Origin: Limiplasma sp048370855
GTDB taxonomy: Bacteria; Bacillota; Clostridia; Christensenellales; Aristaeellaceae
Reading direction: 5' to 3'
DNA length: 64,000 bases
NCBI GenBank assembly: GCA_048370855.1
Contig: DBGEOK010000111.1
Span: 12,043-76,042 of the forward strand
Numbering within the stretch: position 1 is the first letter of the stretch; every line of letters begins with the position of its first letter. Below are positions 50,787 to 59,651 of this stretch, piece after piece. The notes beneath the pieces were generated by a model, which searched no databases, was not told where the DNA came from, and saw nothing but the letters and a program-made list of their open reading frames with translations. The position numbers and the translations under genes are program-made.

Positions 50787-51647
50787 ATGAACGCTCGGTC
50801 GTTACGTTGGGAATGGTATGTTTTTGTGGTATGCTGCGTCTTTGGGCTTCTGGCCAGATTTTTGCCGGCGGCGGAGCAGGACGTATCCGGGGAGGGCGAA
50901 GCGGTATTTGTGCCAATCGTAATGTATCACAGCCTGCTGAAAGACCCCGCCAGAGCCAACGATTACACGGTATCTCCCGCGACGTTGGAAGCCGATTTGA
51001 AATACCTGGCCGCGGAGGGATATGAGACCGTGGTGATCCAGGACTTGATCGATTATGTGTATCTTGGGGAGCCCTTGCCGGACAAGCCGGTGATCCTCAC
51101 CTTTGACGACGGACACCTGAACACGATGATCTATGGCCTGCCGCTGTTGCAGAAATATCACGCGAAGGCCGTGGTATCCGTGGTGGGAGCCTATGTGGAG
51201 GAGGCCGTGCGCCAGAACGACCCAAACCCGCAGTATGCTTACCTGACCTGGGAGGATCTGAAAGCGTTGCGGGATTCGGGCTGCTTTGAAATTCAAAACC
51301 ATTCCTACAATCTGCACAACAACAAAAGCGTGATGGGCGTCAAGCGCAAAAGCGGCGAGGTGCTGGCAACCTATCAGGAACGGCTTTCGAGCGACGTGCT
51401 GAAAATGCAGAAGGCGCTGTACGAGCATGCTGGCATTAACGCGACGGCGTTTACCTATCCTTACGGGTTATTTGAAAAGGAAGGGGAGCAGGTGCTTCGG
51501 GAGCTGGGTTTCCTGGCGACGATGACCTGCGAGGAAAAACCGAATTATGTTTCGCGCAGCCCCGAAAGCCTTTTCCTGTTAAAGCGGTATAACCGCCCCG
51601 CGGGCCTGTCCACGGCCCGGTTTATGAAAAAGGCGCTGAAGCGTTGA
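50787..51647 (+). CDS. Membrane-anchored polysaccharide deacetylase (CE4)
   Basis: This is a CE4-family deacetylase with one N-terminal membrane anchor (about residues 7-28) and an extracellular catalytic domain. The motifs VPIVMYHSL, LTFDDGHLN (catalytic aspartate pair), IQNHSYNLH (metal histidines) and TAFTYPYG are intact. It likely deacetylates peptidoglycan or a surface polysaccharide. ATG 50787 is 11 bases after GGAGG; GTG 50778, three codons earlier, is an alternative. Length is 286 aa. A terminator follows. Confidence 0.87.
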   Translation: MNARSLRWEWYVFVVCCVFGLLARFLPAAEQDVSGEGEAVFVPIVMYHSLLKDPARANDYTVSPATLEADLKYLAAEGYETVVIQDLIDYVYLGEPLPDKPVILTFDDGHLNTMIYGLPLLQKYHAKAVVSVVGAYVEEAVRQNDPNPQYAYLTWEDLKALRDSGCFEIQNHSYNLHNNKSVMGVKRKSGEVLATYQERLSSDVLKMQKALYEHAGINATAFTYPYGLFEKEGEQVLRELGFLATMTCEEKPNYVSRSPESLFLLKRYNRPAGLSTARFMKKALKR

Positions 51648-51672
51648 GGGCCGGAGCGCCTCCTCCGGCGAA

Positions 51673-51709
51673 GGCGGGCGTTCCAACCGGAACGCCCGCC
51701 CGCTTTTTT
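51673..51709 (+). terminator. Rho-independent terminator after the CE4 gene
   Basis: A perfect 12-bp stem (51673-51684 with 51689-51700, AACC loop) is followed by CGCTTTTTTC. It borders the 3' end of the opposing asnB-like gene. Confidence 0.88.
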
Positions 51710-53542
51710 CTATGCCAGCCGCACATGGTAATCCGTCATCCAGGCGTTGACCTGTACCATATAGGCGATGGTCTGTGGCGTGGTCATGAGCCCGCCGTAC
51801 CAAGGGACGGCGCAATCGCCGGCGAGCAGCGCCTCGAGCTGCTCCCGCCGCGCAAGCTTGAGCAGGGGCGAGTCCGGGCTGTCCAGCACCTGGCGCAGCA
51901 TACCCTCCACGGCGGCGCGGTAGGCTGGGCAAGAAGCGTTTGGGTCAGGGCTTTTCTTGCTCCACAGCACCTTTTCCGGTAGCAGGCCGCGCATGGCGCG
52001 GCGCAGCAGGCCCTTTTCATGTCCATGGTATTCCTTCATCTTCCATGGCACGCTATACAGGTATTCGGCTATGCGGTGGTCGCTAAAGGGCGCGCGCGCC
52101 TCCAGCCCGCAAAACGTGCTCATGCGGTCCATGCGGTCCAGCAGCGTCTGCATAAACCACGCTTCATTCAGATGGATCATTTCCTTCATGCCGCGCTCCT
52201 CCGCGCCGGCGTCTGGAAGGACGGAAGCGTCGGACAGCGTCCGGCGACAGCGGCTTTTGACATATGCGTCCGCGTCAAGGACCTCCCGCCATTCCGGCCG
52301 CAGGAAGGAGGCCCGGTAGGCCGTGGACGCCGCCCATGGGAAGCCGTCCCGTCCGCGGATATCCTTGTCGCGCAACCATGGGTAGCCGCCAAAAATCCCA
52401 TCCGCGCATTCCCCGGATAGCGCTACGGTCGCGTGCCGCTTGACCTCGCGGCATAGCAGCAGAAGCGAAGCGTCCAAACCGGCCATGCCGGGCAGGTCGC
52501 GGGCATGCACAGCCTCGATAAGCGCCGCGGCGAGCTCCTCGCCGCCGAGGGCGACGACATGGTGCTCTCCGCCAAGCTCGCGGGTCATCAGCTCTATGCA
52601 GCGGGCGTCGCTCCCGGGTTGAAAACGTCCAGCCTGAAAATGGCGGTCGTTTTCCCTGTAATCTACGGAAAAGGTGCAAAATCCGCGCCCAAGCTCCCGC
52701 ATGCGTCGCGCGGCGACCGCCGCCACGATGCCGGAATCCAGTCCGCCGGACAGAAAGGCGCATAGGGGCGCGTCCGCCGCAAGCTGCCGGTCGATGGCGT
52801 CCAGTATAAGCCAGCGCACCTTCTCCACCGTCTGGTCAAAGGTATCGGTATGGGGGCGGTCCTCCGCGGACCAGTAGCGCCACACCCAACGCCCGTCTCG
52901 TTCCAGCGTGCCGCAATGGGCGGGCGCCAGCTCGCTGACGCCGCGAAACACGCCGCAGCCCGGGGTTCGGCCAGGGCCCATCAGCATGACCTCCGCCACG
53001 CCGTCCCGGTCGATGACGGGCTCTACAAGAGGGTGGGCAAGCAGCGTTTTCAGTTCGGAGGCAAAGAGGAACGCCCCGCCCCTGACGGCATAAAAAAACG
53101 GCTTGACGCCCATGCGGTCGCGTGCGAAGAACAGCCTTTCGGCTTTCTCCTCCCATACCGCAAAGGCGAAAATGCCGTTGAGCTTTTCCAGGCATTCCGC
53201 GCCCCAAGCCATATAGGCATGAAGGAGTACCTCCGTATCGGATCGGGTGGACAGCCTGTGCCCAAGCCCGATCAGCTCCGCGCGGACCTCCTCGGCATTA
53301 TACAGCTCGCCGTTGTATACCAGAATATAATGCTCCCCGCCCCGCCAGGCTTCCATGGGCTGACGGCCGTTGTCCGGGTCCACGACGCACAGGCGGGCGT
53401 TCAAAAGCGCGGCGGGACCGCATACATAGCGGTCGCTTTGGTCCGGCCCGCGCCGCCGCATGGTGGAAAGCATGCCGTCATACAAGGCAAGCGGAGGCTC
53501 CCCAGAGGCATTCCAGTCGATCACACCCGCAATCGCGCTCAT
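51710..53542 (-). CDS. asnB: Asparagine synthetase-like protein with Ser at the glutaminase nucleophile position
   Basis: The 610-aa protein has an N-terminal class II glutaminase domain (RRRGPDQSD, YNGELYN, SDTEVLLH) and a C-terminal synthetase domain with the PP-loop FLSGGLDSGIV and LSGECADGIFGGYPW. True AsnB begins Met-Cys and uses Cys2 to hydrolyse glutamine. Here ATG 53542 is followed by AGC, giving MSAIAGVIDW. It may use ammonia, a Ser nucleophile, or another substrate. Frame and start are firm: AGGGGG lies upstream and the sequence aligns from residue 1. The frame is open to 53710 but without similarity. Confidence 0.88.
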   Translation of the reverse strand: MSAIAGVIDWNASGEPPLALYDGMLSTMRRRGPDQSDRYVCGPAALLNARLCVVDPDNGRQPMEAWRGGEHYILVYNGELYNAEEVRAELIGLGHRLSTRSDTEVLLHAYMAWGAECLEKLNGIFAFAVWEEKAERLFFARDRMGVKPFFYAVRGGAFLFASELKTLLAHPLVEPVIDRDGVAEVMLMGPGRTPGCGVFRGVSELAPAHCGTLERDGRWVWRYWSAEDRPHTDTFDQTVEKVRWLILDAIDRQLAADAPLCAFLSGGLDSGIVAAVAARRMRELGRGFCTFSVDYRENDRHFQAGRFQPGSDARCIELMTRELGGEHHVVALGGEELAAALIEAVHARDLPGMAGLDASLLLLCREVKRHATVALSGECADGIFGGYPWLRDKDIRGRDGFPWAASTAYRASFLRPEWREVLDADAYVKSRCRRTLSDASVLPDAGAEERGMKEMIHLNEAWFMQTLLDRMDRMSTFCGLEARAPFSDHRIAEYLYSVPWKMKEYHGHEKGLLRRAMRGLLPEKVLWSKKSPDPNASCPAYRAAVEGMLRQVLDSPDSPLLKLARREQLEALLAGDCAVPWYGGLMTTPQTIAYMVQVNAWMTDYHVRLA

Positions 53543-53564
53543 GATTGATCGTCCCCCTTTATAC

Positions 53565-53600
53565 AAAAGGGCGTTTCCTCCTAATAAAGAGGGAACGCCC
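53565..53600 (-). terminator. Rho-independent terminator between esterase and asnB genes
   Basis: On the minus strand a 12-bp stem with one mismatch (53600-53589 with 53580-53569) is followed by TTTTGTAT. It separates the esterase transcript from the asnB-like gene. Confidence 0.78.
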
Positions 53601-53640
53601 ATGTTCGCTAAAGGGTATGCGGAGACAAGCGCGAATGTGA

Positions 53641-54426
53641 CTAGGACGCCGCTTTTTCCGCCGCCGCCTTCTGCGCCAGCCCGTCGATGGCGTCGACGAT
53701 GGCCGGCCACTCCGTGGAGATGGTGCAGACGTGGGGCACGCCGTGGAGCCAGAGCTTTTGACGGATTTCACTGCCCACCCCGCTCAAAATGCAGTCCGCG
53801 CTGCCTTCCCATACGGTTTCGTCCGCGTCGCTTTGCACGCACAGCAGGGGACAGTTGATATTGAAGAGATTCTGCCGCGCCAGCTTGATCAGGTGGTTCA
53901 GATCCGCGGCTTTGGCGGTGGGGAAGCCGGTATAGCCGTAATCATACTCAGGGTCCAGCAGCCTGTGCCGCTCGGTCGGGGGAGCCCAGGATACGCGGCG
54001 GTATACAGGAGCCACAAGGCGGGCAAAGGGCATCAGCCGGTTTTTGGTCGCCATGGGCGCGGAGATGGGCACGCAGGCGTCCACCTTCATCTGCTCCGCG
54101 ATCAGCAGCGCGAGCACGCCGCCCATGGAAAGCCCGCAGACAGTGGTGACCTGGCAGCGGTCCATCATATCCAGCGTCGCCTGCTTGGAGGCCTGCAGCC
54201 ACATCTGCCAGTTAGCGCGGCCCATGTCTTCCTCGGTAGAGGCATGCCCGGGCAGGTTGATGCTTCTTACGGTATAGCCCCGCCCGGCCAGCGCGTCCGC
54301 CAGCTTGCGCATATGCGCGGCGCTGCCCGTAAAGCCGTGAAGCAGCAAAATGCCGTTGGGGCCGCCCTCATGGAAAAAAGGCCGGCATACCTCCCGGTCA
54401 AAATATCCGGTTTCCGTAGGTTTCAT
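53641..54426 (-). CDS. Carboxylesterase/lipase-type alpha/beta hydrolase (Est30-like)
   Basis: The 261-aa cytosolic hydrolase has the oxyanion loop LLLHGFTGSAAHM, nucleophile elbow GLSMGG (Ser100), acid in QSDADETV and histidine in GVPHVC. It resembles the small Gram-positive carboxylesterases (EstB/Est30) but shows no substrate-specific marker. AAAGGA precedes ATG 54426. A short gap separates it from ktrA upstream, so it may be read from the ktr transcript. Confidence 0.85.
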   Translation of the reverse strand: MKPTETGYFDREVCRPFFHEGGPNGILLLHGFTGSAAHMRKLADALAGRGYTVRSINLPGHASTEEDMGRANWQMWLQASKQATLDMMDRCQVTTVCGLSMGGVLALLIAEQMKVDACVPISAPMATKNRLMPFARLVAPVYRRVSWAPPTERHRLLDPEYDYGYTGFPTAKAADLNHLIKLARQNLFNINCPLLCVQSDADETVWEGSADCILSGVGSEIRQKLWLHGVPHVCTISTEWPAIVDAIDGLAQKAAAEKAAS

Positions 54427-54499
54427 AAGCGGTCATCCTTTCGTGCGTTCAATGGCTGCGAGGGTCGATCTTTTGCATCGTATGCAGGGCTTGACCCCG

Positions 54500-55150
54500 T
54501 TATGCCTCAAGCTGTTCGATATCGGCCTTTTTACCCATGACCAGCAGCGTGTCGCCCGACTCAAACTGCATGTCGGCGGCGGGAGCGACCAGGAAGCGGT
54601 CGTTGCGGTGAATGGCAAGGATGCTGACCCCGTATTTTCGGCGCACGTTGATGCCGATGATGGTGTTGCCGGCCCATTTTTCGGGCAGGCGGGTTTCAAT
54701 AATCTGATAATCGTCGCTCAGGTCCATCAGCTCTAGCACGTTGGGCGTCAGGATGGAACGCGCGAGGCGGGCGCCCATATCCCTCTCGGGAAACACCACG
54801 CGGTCCGCGCCCAGCTTTCGCAGCACCTTGGCGTGCAGCTCGTCGTTGGCCTTGGCGATCAGGTACGGGACTCCCATTTCCTTGAGCAGCACGCAAACCA
54901 AAATGCTGTCGCGCGTGTTTTGACCGATGCTGACGATAGCGGCGTCAAAGTTGCTAACGCCCAGGGAATGAAGGGCGGCCTCGTCTGTGGCGTCCAACTG
55001 AACGGCTTGGGTGACAAAGGGCGCGATGTCGTTGACGAGCTGTTCGTCGCTGTCCACGGCCAAAACCTCCTGCCCAAGCTGGCAGAGCGTTTTAGCCAGG
55101 CTCGTACCGAAGCGGCCAAGGCCCAGCACCAGGTATTGCTTGCTCTTCAT
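54500..55150 (-). CDS. ktrA: Potassium uptake regulatory subunit KtrA/TrkA
   Basis: This RCK-domain protein gates the KtrB/TrkH channel. The 216-aa length fits a single-RCK KtrA. GLGRFGTSLAKTL is the nucleotide-binding motif, followed by AVDSDEQLVNDI and a C-terminal RCK_C domain (about 135-216). I start it at ATG 55150 (AAGGAAGG upstream), not at the ATG seven codons earlier. It lies 13 bp after ktrB, so both are made together. Confidence 0.92.
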   Translation of the reverse strand: MKSKQYLVLGLGRFGTSLAKTLCQLGQEVLAVDSDEQLVNDIAPFVTQAVQLDATDEAALHSLGVSNFDAAIVSIGQNTRDSILVCVLLKEMGVPYLIAKANDELHAKVLRKLGADRVVFPERDMGARLARSILTPNVLELMDLSDDYQIIETRLPEKWAGNTIIGINVRRKYGVSILAIHRNDRFLVAPAADMQFESGDTLLVMGKKADIEQLEA

Positions 55151-55163
55151 CGTTTTTCCTTCC

Positions 55164-56552
55164 TTATCCAATCATGATTTTTTCCTCGGGATAGCGCACA
55201 CGGTTGGCGGGGCGGTTTTCCATCCTGCTGGCAAGCGCGAAGGCCAGCGTCAGCGGCCCGACGCGGCCAAAATACATCAGCGGCATCAACAGCCACTGGG
55301 ACAGCGGGTACAGCGCGGACGTGTCCGCCGAGGAGAGCCCCGTGGTGCTGAACGCCGACGCCGCCTCAAACAGCAGGTTGATCATCGGCACGCCGGAACC
55401 GCGCTGCACAATGCTGAGCGCTAAGGTGCATACCAGAACGACGGCAATAGAGATGAGCACGATGGCCATGGCCCGTCGGGCGGTGTCGCCGGGAATCTCC
55501 TTGCCAAAAACGTTGATGCGGTCACGGCCTCGCACGACCGACGCCACCATAAGCACCATCAGTCCAAAGGTGGTGGTTTTTACGCCTCCGCCCGTGGAGG
55601 CGGACGACGCGCCGATAAACATGGCCACAACGCCCAGCAGCTTGGAGGCGTCCGTCAGAGCAGCCTGGTCCAGGCTGGCAAAGCCCGCCGTGCGGAACGT
55701 GACGGCCTGAAAAAAGCTGTTGAGAAGCTTTTCCCAGGCGTTCAGCCCCCCGGAATCCAGCGTTCTCGGGTTGCCCCACTCCAGCGCCAGCATCATGAGC
55801 GTGAGCGAGGAAACCAGGACGCCCGTAATGGACAGCACAAGCTTGGCATGCAGGGAGAGCTTGCGAAAACGGAAGCGGAAGTGAAGGCATTCCAGCAGCA
55901 CCGAAAAGCCGAGCCCGCCCAGGATAATCAGCCCGCAAAGCGTGAGCAAAACGGTAGGCTCGCGCTGAAAATCCATAAGGCTGCGGTAGCCGCCAAACAG
56001 ATCGAACCCGGCGTTGCAAAACGCGCTGACCGAATGAAAAACACCGTACCAGATCCCCTTTCCCACGCCAAAGAGCGGAATGAACCGCGTCATGAGCAGG
56101 AGCGCGCCCACAAGCTCGATCACCAGCGCCATGAGGGAAAACCAAAGCGTCAGCCGAACCATGCCGGACAGCGTGCTCTGGTTCATGGATTCACGGATCA
56201 GCATGCGGTTTTTCAGCGAAATGCGCCTGCCGAGCGCCACCATGGCCAGCGTGGCGAACACCATAAAGCCGAGTCCGCCCATCTGGATGAGGATGAGCAG
56301 CACCGCCTGACCAAAGCCGGAAAAGGTGCTGCCGACGTCCACCACCGTCAGCCCGGTTACGCACACGGCGGAGGTGGCGGTGAACAGGCCGGCGGAGAGG
56401 CCGATCGACCGTGCTCCAGCCGCCGAAACAGGCAGCGAAAGCAGCGTTCCTCCCAGCAGGATCAGAAACAGAAACCCGAGGGCAAGCACCCTTTCAGGCT
56501 TGACGGCGCGCTGGGAAAACGCGCTTTTTTCCCGCGTCGGTCGGCTATCCAC
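55164..56552 (-). CDS. ktrB: Potassium uptake channel subunit KtrB/TrkH
   Basis: This membrane subunit imports K+ (Na+-coupled in Ktr systems). The 462-aa protein has about ten hydrophobic helices in four M1-P-M2 units. Selectivity-filter regions include TSAVCVTGLTVVD, SAFCNAGFDLFGG, FRTAGFASLD and SAFSTTGLS. AGGAGG stands six bases before GTG 56552, which I take as the start. Three ATGs slightly upstream are either too close to or before this site. Confidence 0.92.
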   Translation of the reverse strand: MDSRPTREKSAFSQRAVKPERVLALGFLFLILLGGTLLSLPVSAAGARSIGLSAGLFTATSAVCVTGLTVVDVGSTFSGFGQAVLLILIQMGGLGFMVFATLAMVALGRRISLKNRMLIRESMNQSTLSGMVRLTLWFSLMALVIELVGALLLMTRFIPLFGVGKGIWYGVFHSVSAFCNAGFDLFGGYRSLMDFQREPTVLLTLCGLIILGGLGFSVLLECLHFRFRFRKLSLHAKLVLSITGVLVSSLTLMMLALEWGNPRTLDSGGLNAWEKLLNSFFQAVTFRTAGFASLDQAALTDASKLLGVVAMFIGASSASTGGGVKTTTFGLMVLMVASVVRGRDRINVFGKEIPGDTARRAMAIVLISIAVVLVCTLALSIVQRGSGVPMINLLFEAASAFSTTGLSSADTSALYPLSQWLLMPLMYFGRVGPLTLAFALASRMENRPANRVRYPEEKIMIG

Positions 56553-56593
56553 GGGCATCCTCCTCATGTATGGCAATGATTCGCAACGGTGCT

Positions 56594-56622
56594 ATTATAA
56601 GCGCTTTTGGGAGGTTTGTACA
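56594..56622 (-). promoter_or_regulatory. Promoter of the ktrBA operon
   Basis: On the minus strand TGTACA (56622-56617), 17 bp, TATAAT (56599-56594), about 40 nt before ktrB. Confidence 0.65.
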
Positions 56623-56975
56623 GGGATAAAGAGGGAAGGCGCGGAAATCAGGTTTGCCTACGCTTGCGCGCCCGACCGCTTACAATCCGTTCACGCGACG
56701 TTCCATTCATCCGTTTCCACTGCCTTTTCGGGGGAAAAGGCGGTTTGCGGGCACGCTTGCATATGGATGGTCAAAGCCGATTTCCGTGGAGGAGGGAAAA
56801 GAAGGGGCGGAAATGCGGCGGCACGGACCGGGCCGCCTTTGCGCGGAACATCCGCGCCGCTCAAAAAGACCCTGAGCAAACGCCTAAGCGGATGCCGGGG
56901 CCGGTTGCGCGCCGCGCGGATATCGGTACGGGCGCGGAATGTTCGGTTTTTATCATCGGGGCCGGATACGCCGGA
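56623..56975. other. Intergenic region with no visible gene
   Basis: This 350-bp stretch between the ktr promoter and the end of the rubredoxin-flavin reductase gene has open frames but no ribosome-binding sites, no family resemblance and no clear terminator or repeat. Confidence 0.5.
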
Positions 56976-57593
56976 TTAAAACCCGACGGGTTCAAAATCG
57001 TCCGCGCCATGCTTGCAAATAGGGCAGATAAAATCCGGCGGAAGCTCGTCGCCCTCGTAAAAATAGCCGCAGATTTTGCATATGAAGCCGCGCTTTTGTT
57101 TGGGCTGCGGCTTGGGCTTGATATGCTCAAAGTAGTAGGCATAGGTCAGCGACGGCTCCTCGCTCAGCCTGCGCGACTCGGTCAGGTCCGCGAAAAAAGC
57201 AAAATGCGTGCCGCAGTCCACCGTTTTGGTCACACGGCCGGAGATCAGCGCGTTGCAGTTGGCGTCCAGGTAGCGAAGGCCGTTCTCGCTGCGGGGCTCC
57301 CGGCTGCCAGCAAATTTATCCACATCATGCCCGCTTTGAAAGCCGAAGCGCTCAAAGGTGGCAAAAGGGGTGTCTTGCGTGAGGACGCTCACGTTAAATA
57401 ATCCTGTTTTCCGAAGGCTCTCGCAGGTTTTGGTATCTTTGTTTACATAAACGCTGATTAGCTTGGGCTGGTCCGTTACCAGGCTGACGGTATTGACGAT
57501 ACAGCCGTCGTCGCGGTCGCCGTCGCGGGCGGTCAGCACGTACAGGCCGTAGCTGAGGGAAAACAGGGCGTTTGGATCGAGCGTTGCGGACAT
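56976..57593 (-). CDS. High-molecular-weight rubredoxin (flavin reductase domain + rubredoxin)
   Basis: Residues 1 to ~160 form an FMN-binding flavin reductase-like domain (LFSLSYGLYVLTAR, NTVSLVTDQPKLISVYVNK, FERFGFQSGHDVDKF). The last ~35 residues are a rubredoxin with CKIC and CPIC binding one iron. Such Hrb proteins in acetogens pass NADH electrons to flavodiiron proteins for O2 or NO reduction. With the SOR-like protein at 8832, this marks an anaerobe with oxidative defence. I start at ATG 57593, which has GGAGG seven bases upstream. The ATG at 57599 is too close. Length is 205 aa. Confidence 0.9.
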   Translation of the reverse strand: MSATLDPNALFSLSYGLYVLTARDGDRDDGCIVNTVSLVTDQPKLISVYVNKDTKTCESLRKTGLFNVSVLTQDTPFATFERFGFQSGHDVDKFAGSREPRSENGLRYLDANCNALISGRVTKTVDCGTHFAFFADLTESRRLSEEPSLTYAYYFEHIKPKPQPKQKRGFICKICGYFYEGDELPPDFICPICKHGADDFEPVGF

Positions 57594-57710
57594 GTTCATT
57601 CCTCCATTGCTGATAATTTGCCTGGTGATAAGCTACCCGGTTTTGTGCGTGCCGAAACCCTGTTTTTATGCTATACTGGGAACGCAAGAAAAGCCGGGAG
57701 GTTTTTTAGA

Positions 57711-58208
57711 ATGCCGCATGTCGTGAGCGGCGGACAATATCCGCCGGAAAAGCAAGCGCTGTACCGTCTGCTGAAAGAGCGGCTTTCCGCGCTGATGGAA
57801 GGCGAACGAAATCCGCTGCCCAATATGGCGAACATGAGCGCGCTGCTGTTTGAATCGCTTCCGCAGATCAATTGGGCGGGGTTTTATCTTGCTCAGGGCG
57901 CGGAGCTGCTGCTCGGCCCCTTTCAGGGGAAGCCCGCGTGCATACGCATCCCGTTTGGGCGCGGCGTGTGCGGCGCCGCGGCGGTGCAAGGGAGAGCGCA
58001 GATCGTGCCCGACGTGCTCCAATTTCCGGGTCATATCGCGTGCGACGCCGCCTCCAGGAGCGAAATTGTGATTCCGCTGGAATGGGATGGACGCTTGCTG
58101 GGCGTGCTGGATATCGACAGCGCGGTTCCGCGGCGGTTTGACGAAGAGGACCGTCAGGGCCTGGAAGCGCTTGCGGCGCTGCTGGCCTCCGGCTGCGACT
58201 GGGCGTAA
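57711..58208 (+). CDS. Free methionine-(R)-sulfoxide reductase (GAF type)
   Basis: The 165-aa single GAF-domain protein reduces free Met-R-SO using thioredoxin. The three redox cysteines Cys77, Cys87 and Cys111 have exactly the family spacing (10 and 24 residues). They lie in PACIRIPFG, GRGVCGAAA and FPGHIACDA. ATG 57711 follows GGGAGG and TATACT lies upstream; the frame is open to 57618 without a site. It is diverging from the rubredoxin-flavin reductase gene. Confidence 0.92.
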   Translation: MPHVVSGGQYPPEKQALYRLLKERLSALMEGERNPLPNMANMSALLFESLPQINWAGFYLAQGAELLLGPFQGKPACIRIPFGRGVCGAAAVQGRAQIVPDVLQFPGHIACDAASRSEIVIPLEWDGRLLGVLDIDSAVPRRFDEEDRQGLEALAALLASGCDWA

Positions 58209-58381
58209 GCGGAGCGCCGGGGCCGGGCCGCGACGGCGGCGGGCCGGAGGGCGCTTCCAGGCCCTGGCTGCTGGGGGGGAACTCCGCCAGGCGCGGCTCC
58301 GCTACGGCGTGCGGTTGGCTTGCATCTCTCCGCTTTATCCTGTACAATAACACGGTGCACGCGGCTGGGAGGGGGAACGAT

Positions 58382-58978
58382 ATGCCGGAAAAACGCCATC
58401 GGCGGCTGGACGCGGAAACCATTACCTATATTGCGCTGCTGACCGCCATGCAGGTTATTTTGGGCAATGTGACCCAGCTCCCGTCCGTAGGCAAGCAGTT
58501 CAACTTTGGATTTTTGCCAATCGCGGCGGCAGCCGCGCGATTGGGCGCTCCGGCGGCGATGGCGGTCGGCGGGCTGGGAGATTTCTTCGGCGCGCATCTT
58601 TTTCCACAAGGAGCCTATTTTTTCGGATTTACGGCGACAAACATGCTGGCGGGGCTTCTGTATGCGCTGCCGTTAAGCGGGCGAAAGCCTACGTGGCCGC
58701 GCGTGACGGTAGCCGCGGTCCTGGTGGAGCTGTGCTACCTGTTCCTCAATTCCCTCTGGCTGAGCCTGTTATACGCGGGCAAGGCGTACTGGGGCTGGGT
58801 AGGCGCGCGCGCCGTCAGCTATTTGTTTGAGACGCCCATATATGCCGTTTTGACCTATCTTACGCTGAGAAGTCTTAATCGGCTGAAACGGCCCTTCGCC
58901 CTCCGCCCGCGCGCGGAGGAGGGGCCCGGAAAGGAGACGCTATGCGAATCAACAAAACAGCCATCCTCGCGGGGCTGA
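58382..58978 (+). CDS. ECF transporter S component, FolT-like
   Basis: This 198-aa integral membrane protein has six hydrophobic helices and is of the energy-coupling-factor substrate-binding type. The pattern LLTAMQVILGNVTQLP, FNFGFLPIAAAAARLGAPAAMAVGGLGDFFG and LFPQGAYFFGFTATNMLAGLLYALPL is that of the folate-type S components (FolT). It needs the shared EcfAA'T module, which is not in the window. GGGAGGGGG precedes ATG 58382. Its end overlaps nth by 37 nt. Confidence 0.83.
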   Translation: MPEKRHRRLDAETITYIALLTAMQVILGNVTQLPSVGKQFNFGFLPIAAAAARLGAPAAMAVGGLGDFFGAHLFPQGAYFFGFTATNMLAGLLYALPLSGRKPTWPRVTVAAVLVELCYLFLNSLWLSLLYAGKAYWGWVGARAVSYLFETPIYAVLTYLTLRSLNRLKRPFALRPRAEEGPGKETLCESTKQPSSRG

Positions 58979-59634
58979 GGGCCCAATACCCGGACGCGGG
59001 GCCGGAGCTTCACTTTTCCAACCCGTATGAAACGCTGGTGGCCGTCATGCTGTCCGCCCAGTGTACGGACAAGCAGGTGAACAAGGTGACCCCAGCGCTT
59101 TTTGAACGCTATCAAACCGTGGAGGATATGGCTGCCGCGACCGTGGAGGAGGTCTACCCCATGGTAAAGAGCTGCGGCTTCAAGAGCAAGGCGGACCATA
59201 TTGTGGAGGCGTGCCGGCTGATTGTGAAACGCCATGGCGGACAGGTGCCCGGCGACATGGAAGCGTTGACCGCGCTGCCCGGGGTGGGAAGAAAGACCGC
59301 GAACGTCGTGCTGGCCAACGCCTTCGGCGTGCCGACGATCGCGGTGGATACGCACGTGTTCCGCGTTTCCAACCGCTTGGGCCTGGCCGACGCCAAGGAC
59401 GTGGAGAACACCGAGAGGCAGCTTCAAAAGGCGATTCCCCAAAAGGATTGGATTGCCGCGCACCACTGGCTGATTTTGCATGGGCGGCGCGTATGCCACG
59501 CCCGCAATCCCGCATGCGACGCGTGCGCGTTGAGAAACCTATGTAAGGCCGCCAATGCCGGAGCGGCGGTCCGGAGGGCCCCGAAGGCGGACGCAGGCAA
59601 AACGGCGGTCCGGCAGGCATCGGCGCTTGAATAA
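58942..59634 (+). CDS. nth: Endonuclease III
   Basis: This DNA glycosylase/AP lyase repairs oxidised pyrimidines. The 230-aa protein has the helix-hairpin-helix LPGVGRKTA with catalytic Lys118, Asp136 in VDTHVFRV, and the [4Fe-4S] loop Cys185-x6-Cys192-x2-Cys195-x5-Cys201. About 25 residues of low-complexity basic tail follow. GGAAAGGAG precedes ATG 58942, inside the end of the upstream S-component gene. Confidence 0.96.
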   Translation: MRINKTAILAGLRAQYPDAGPELHFSNPYETLVAVMLSAQCTDKQVNKVTPALFERYQTVEDMAAATVEEVYPMVKSCGFKSKADHIVEACRLIVKRHGGQVPGDMEALTALPGVGRKTANVVLANAFGVPTIAVDTHVFRVSNRLGLADAKDVENTERQLQKAIPQKDWIAAHHWLILHGRRVCHARNPACDACALRNLCKAANAGAAVRRAPKADAGKTAVRQASALE

Positions 59635-59651
59635 CCATCCAAGGAGGACAA

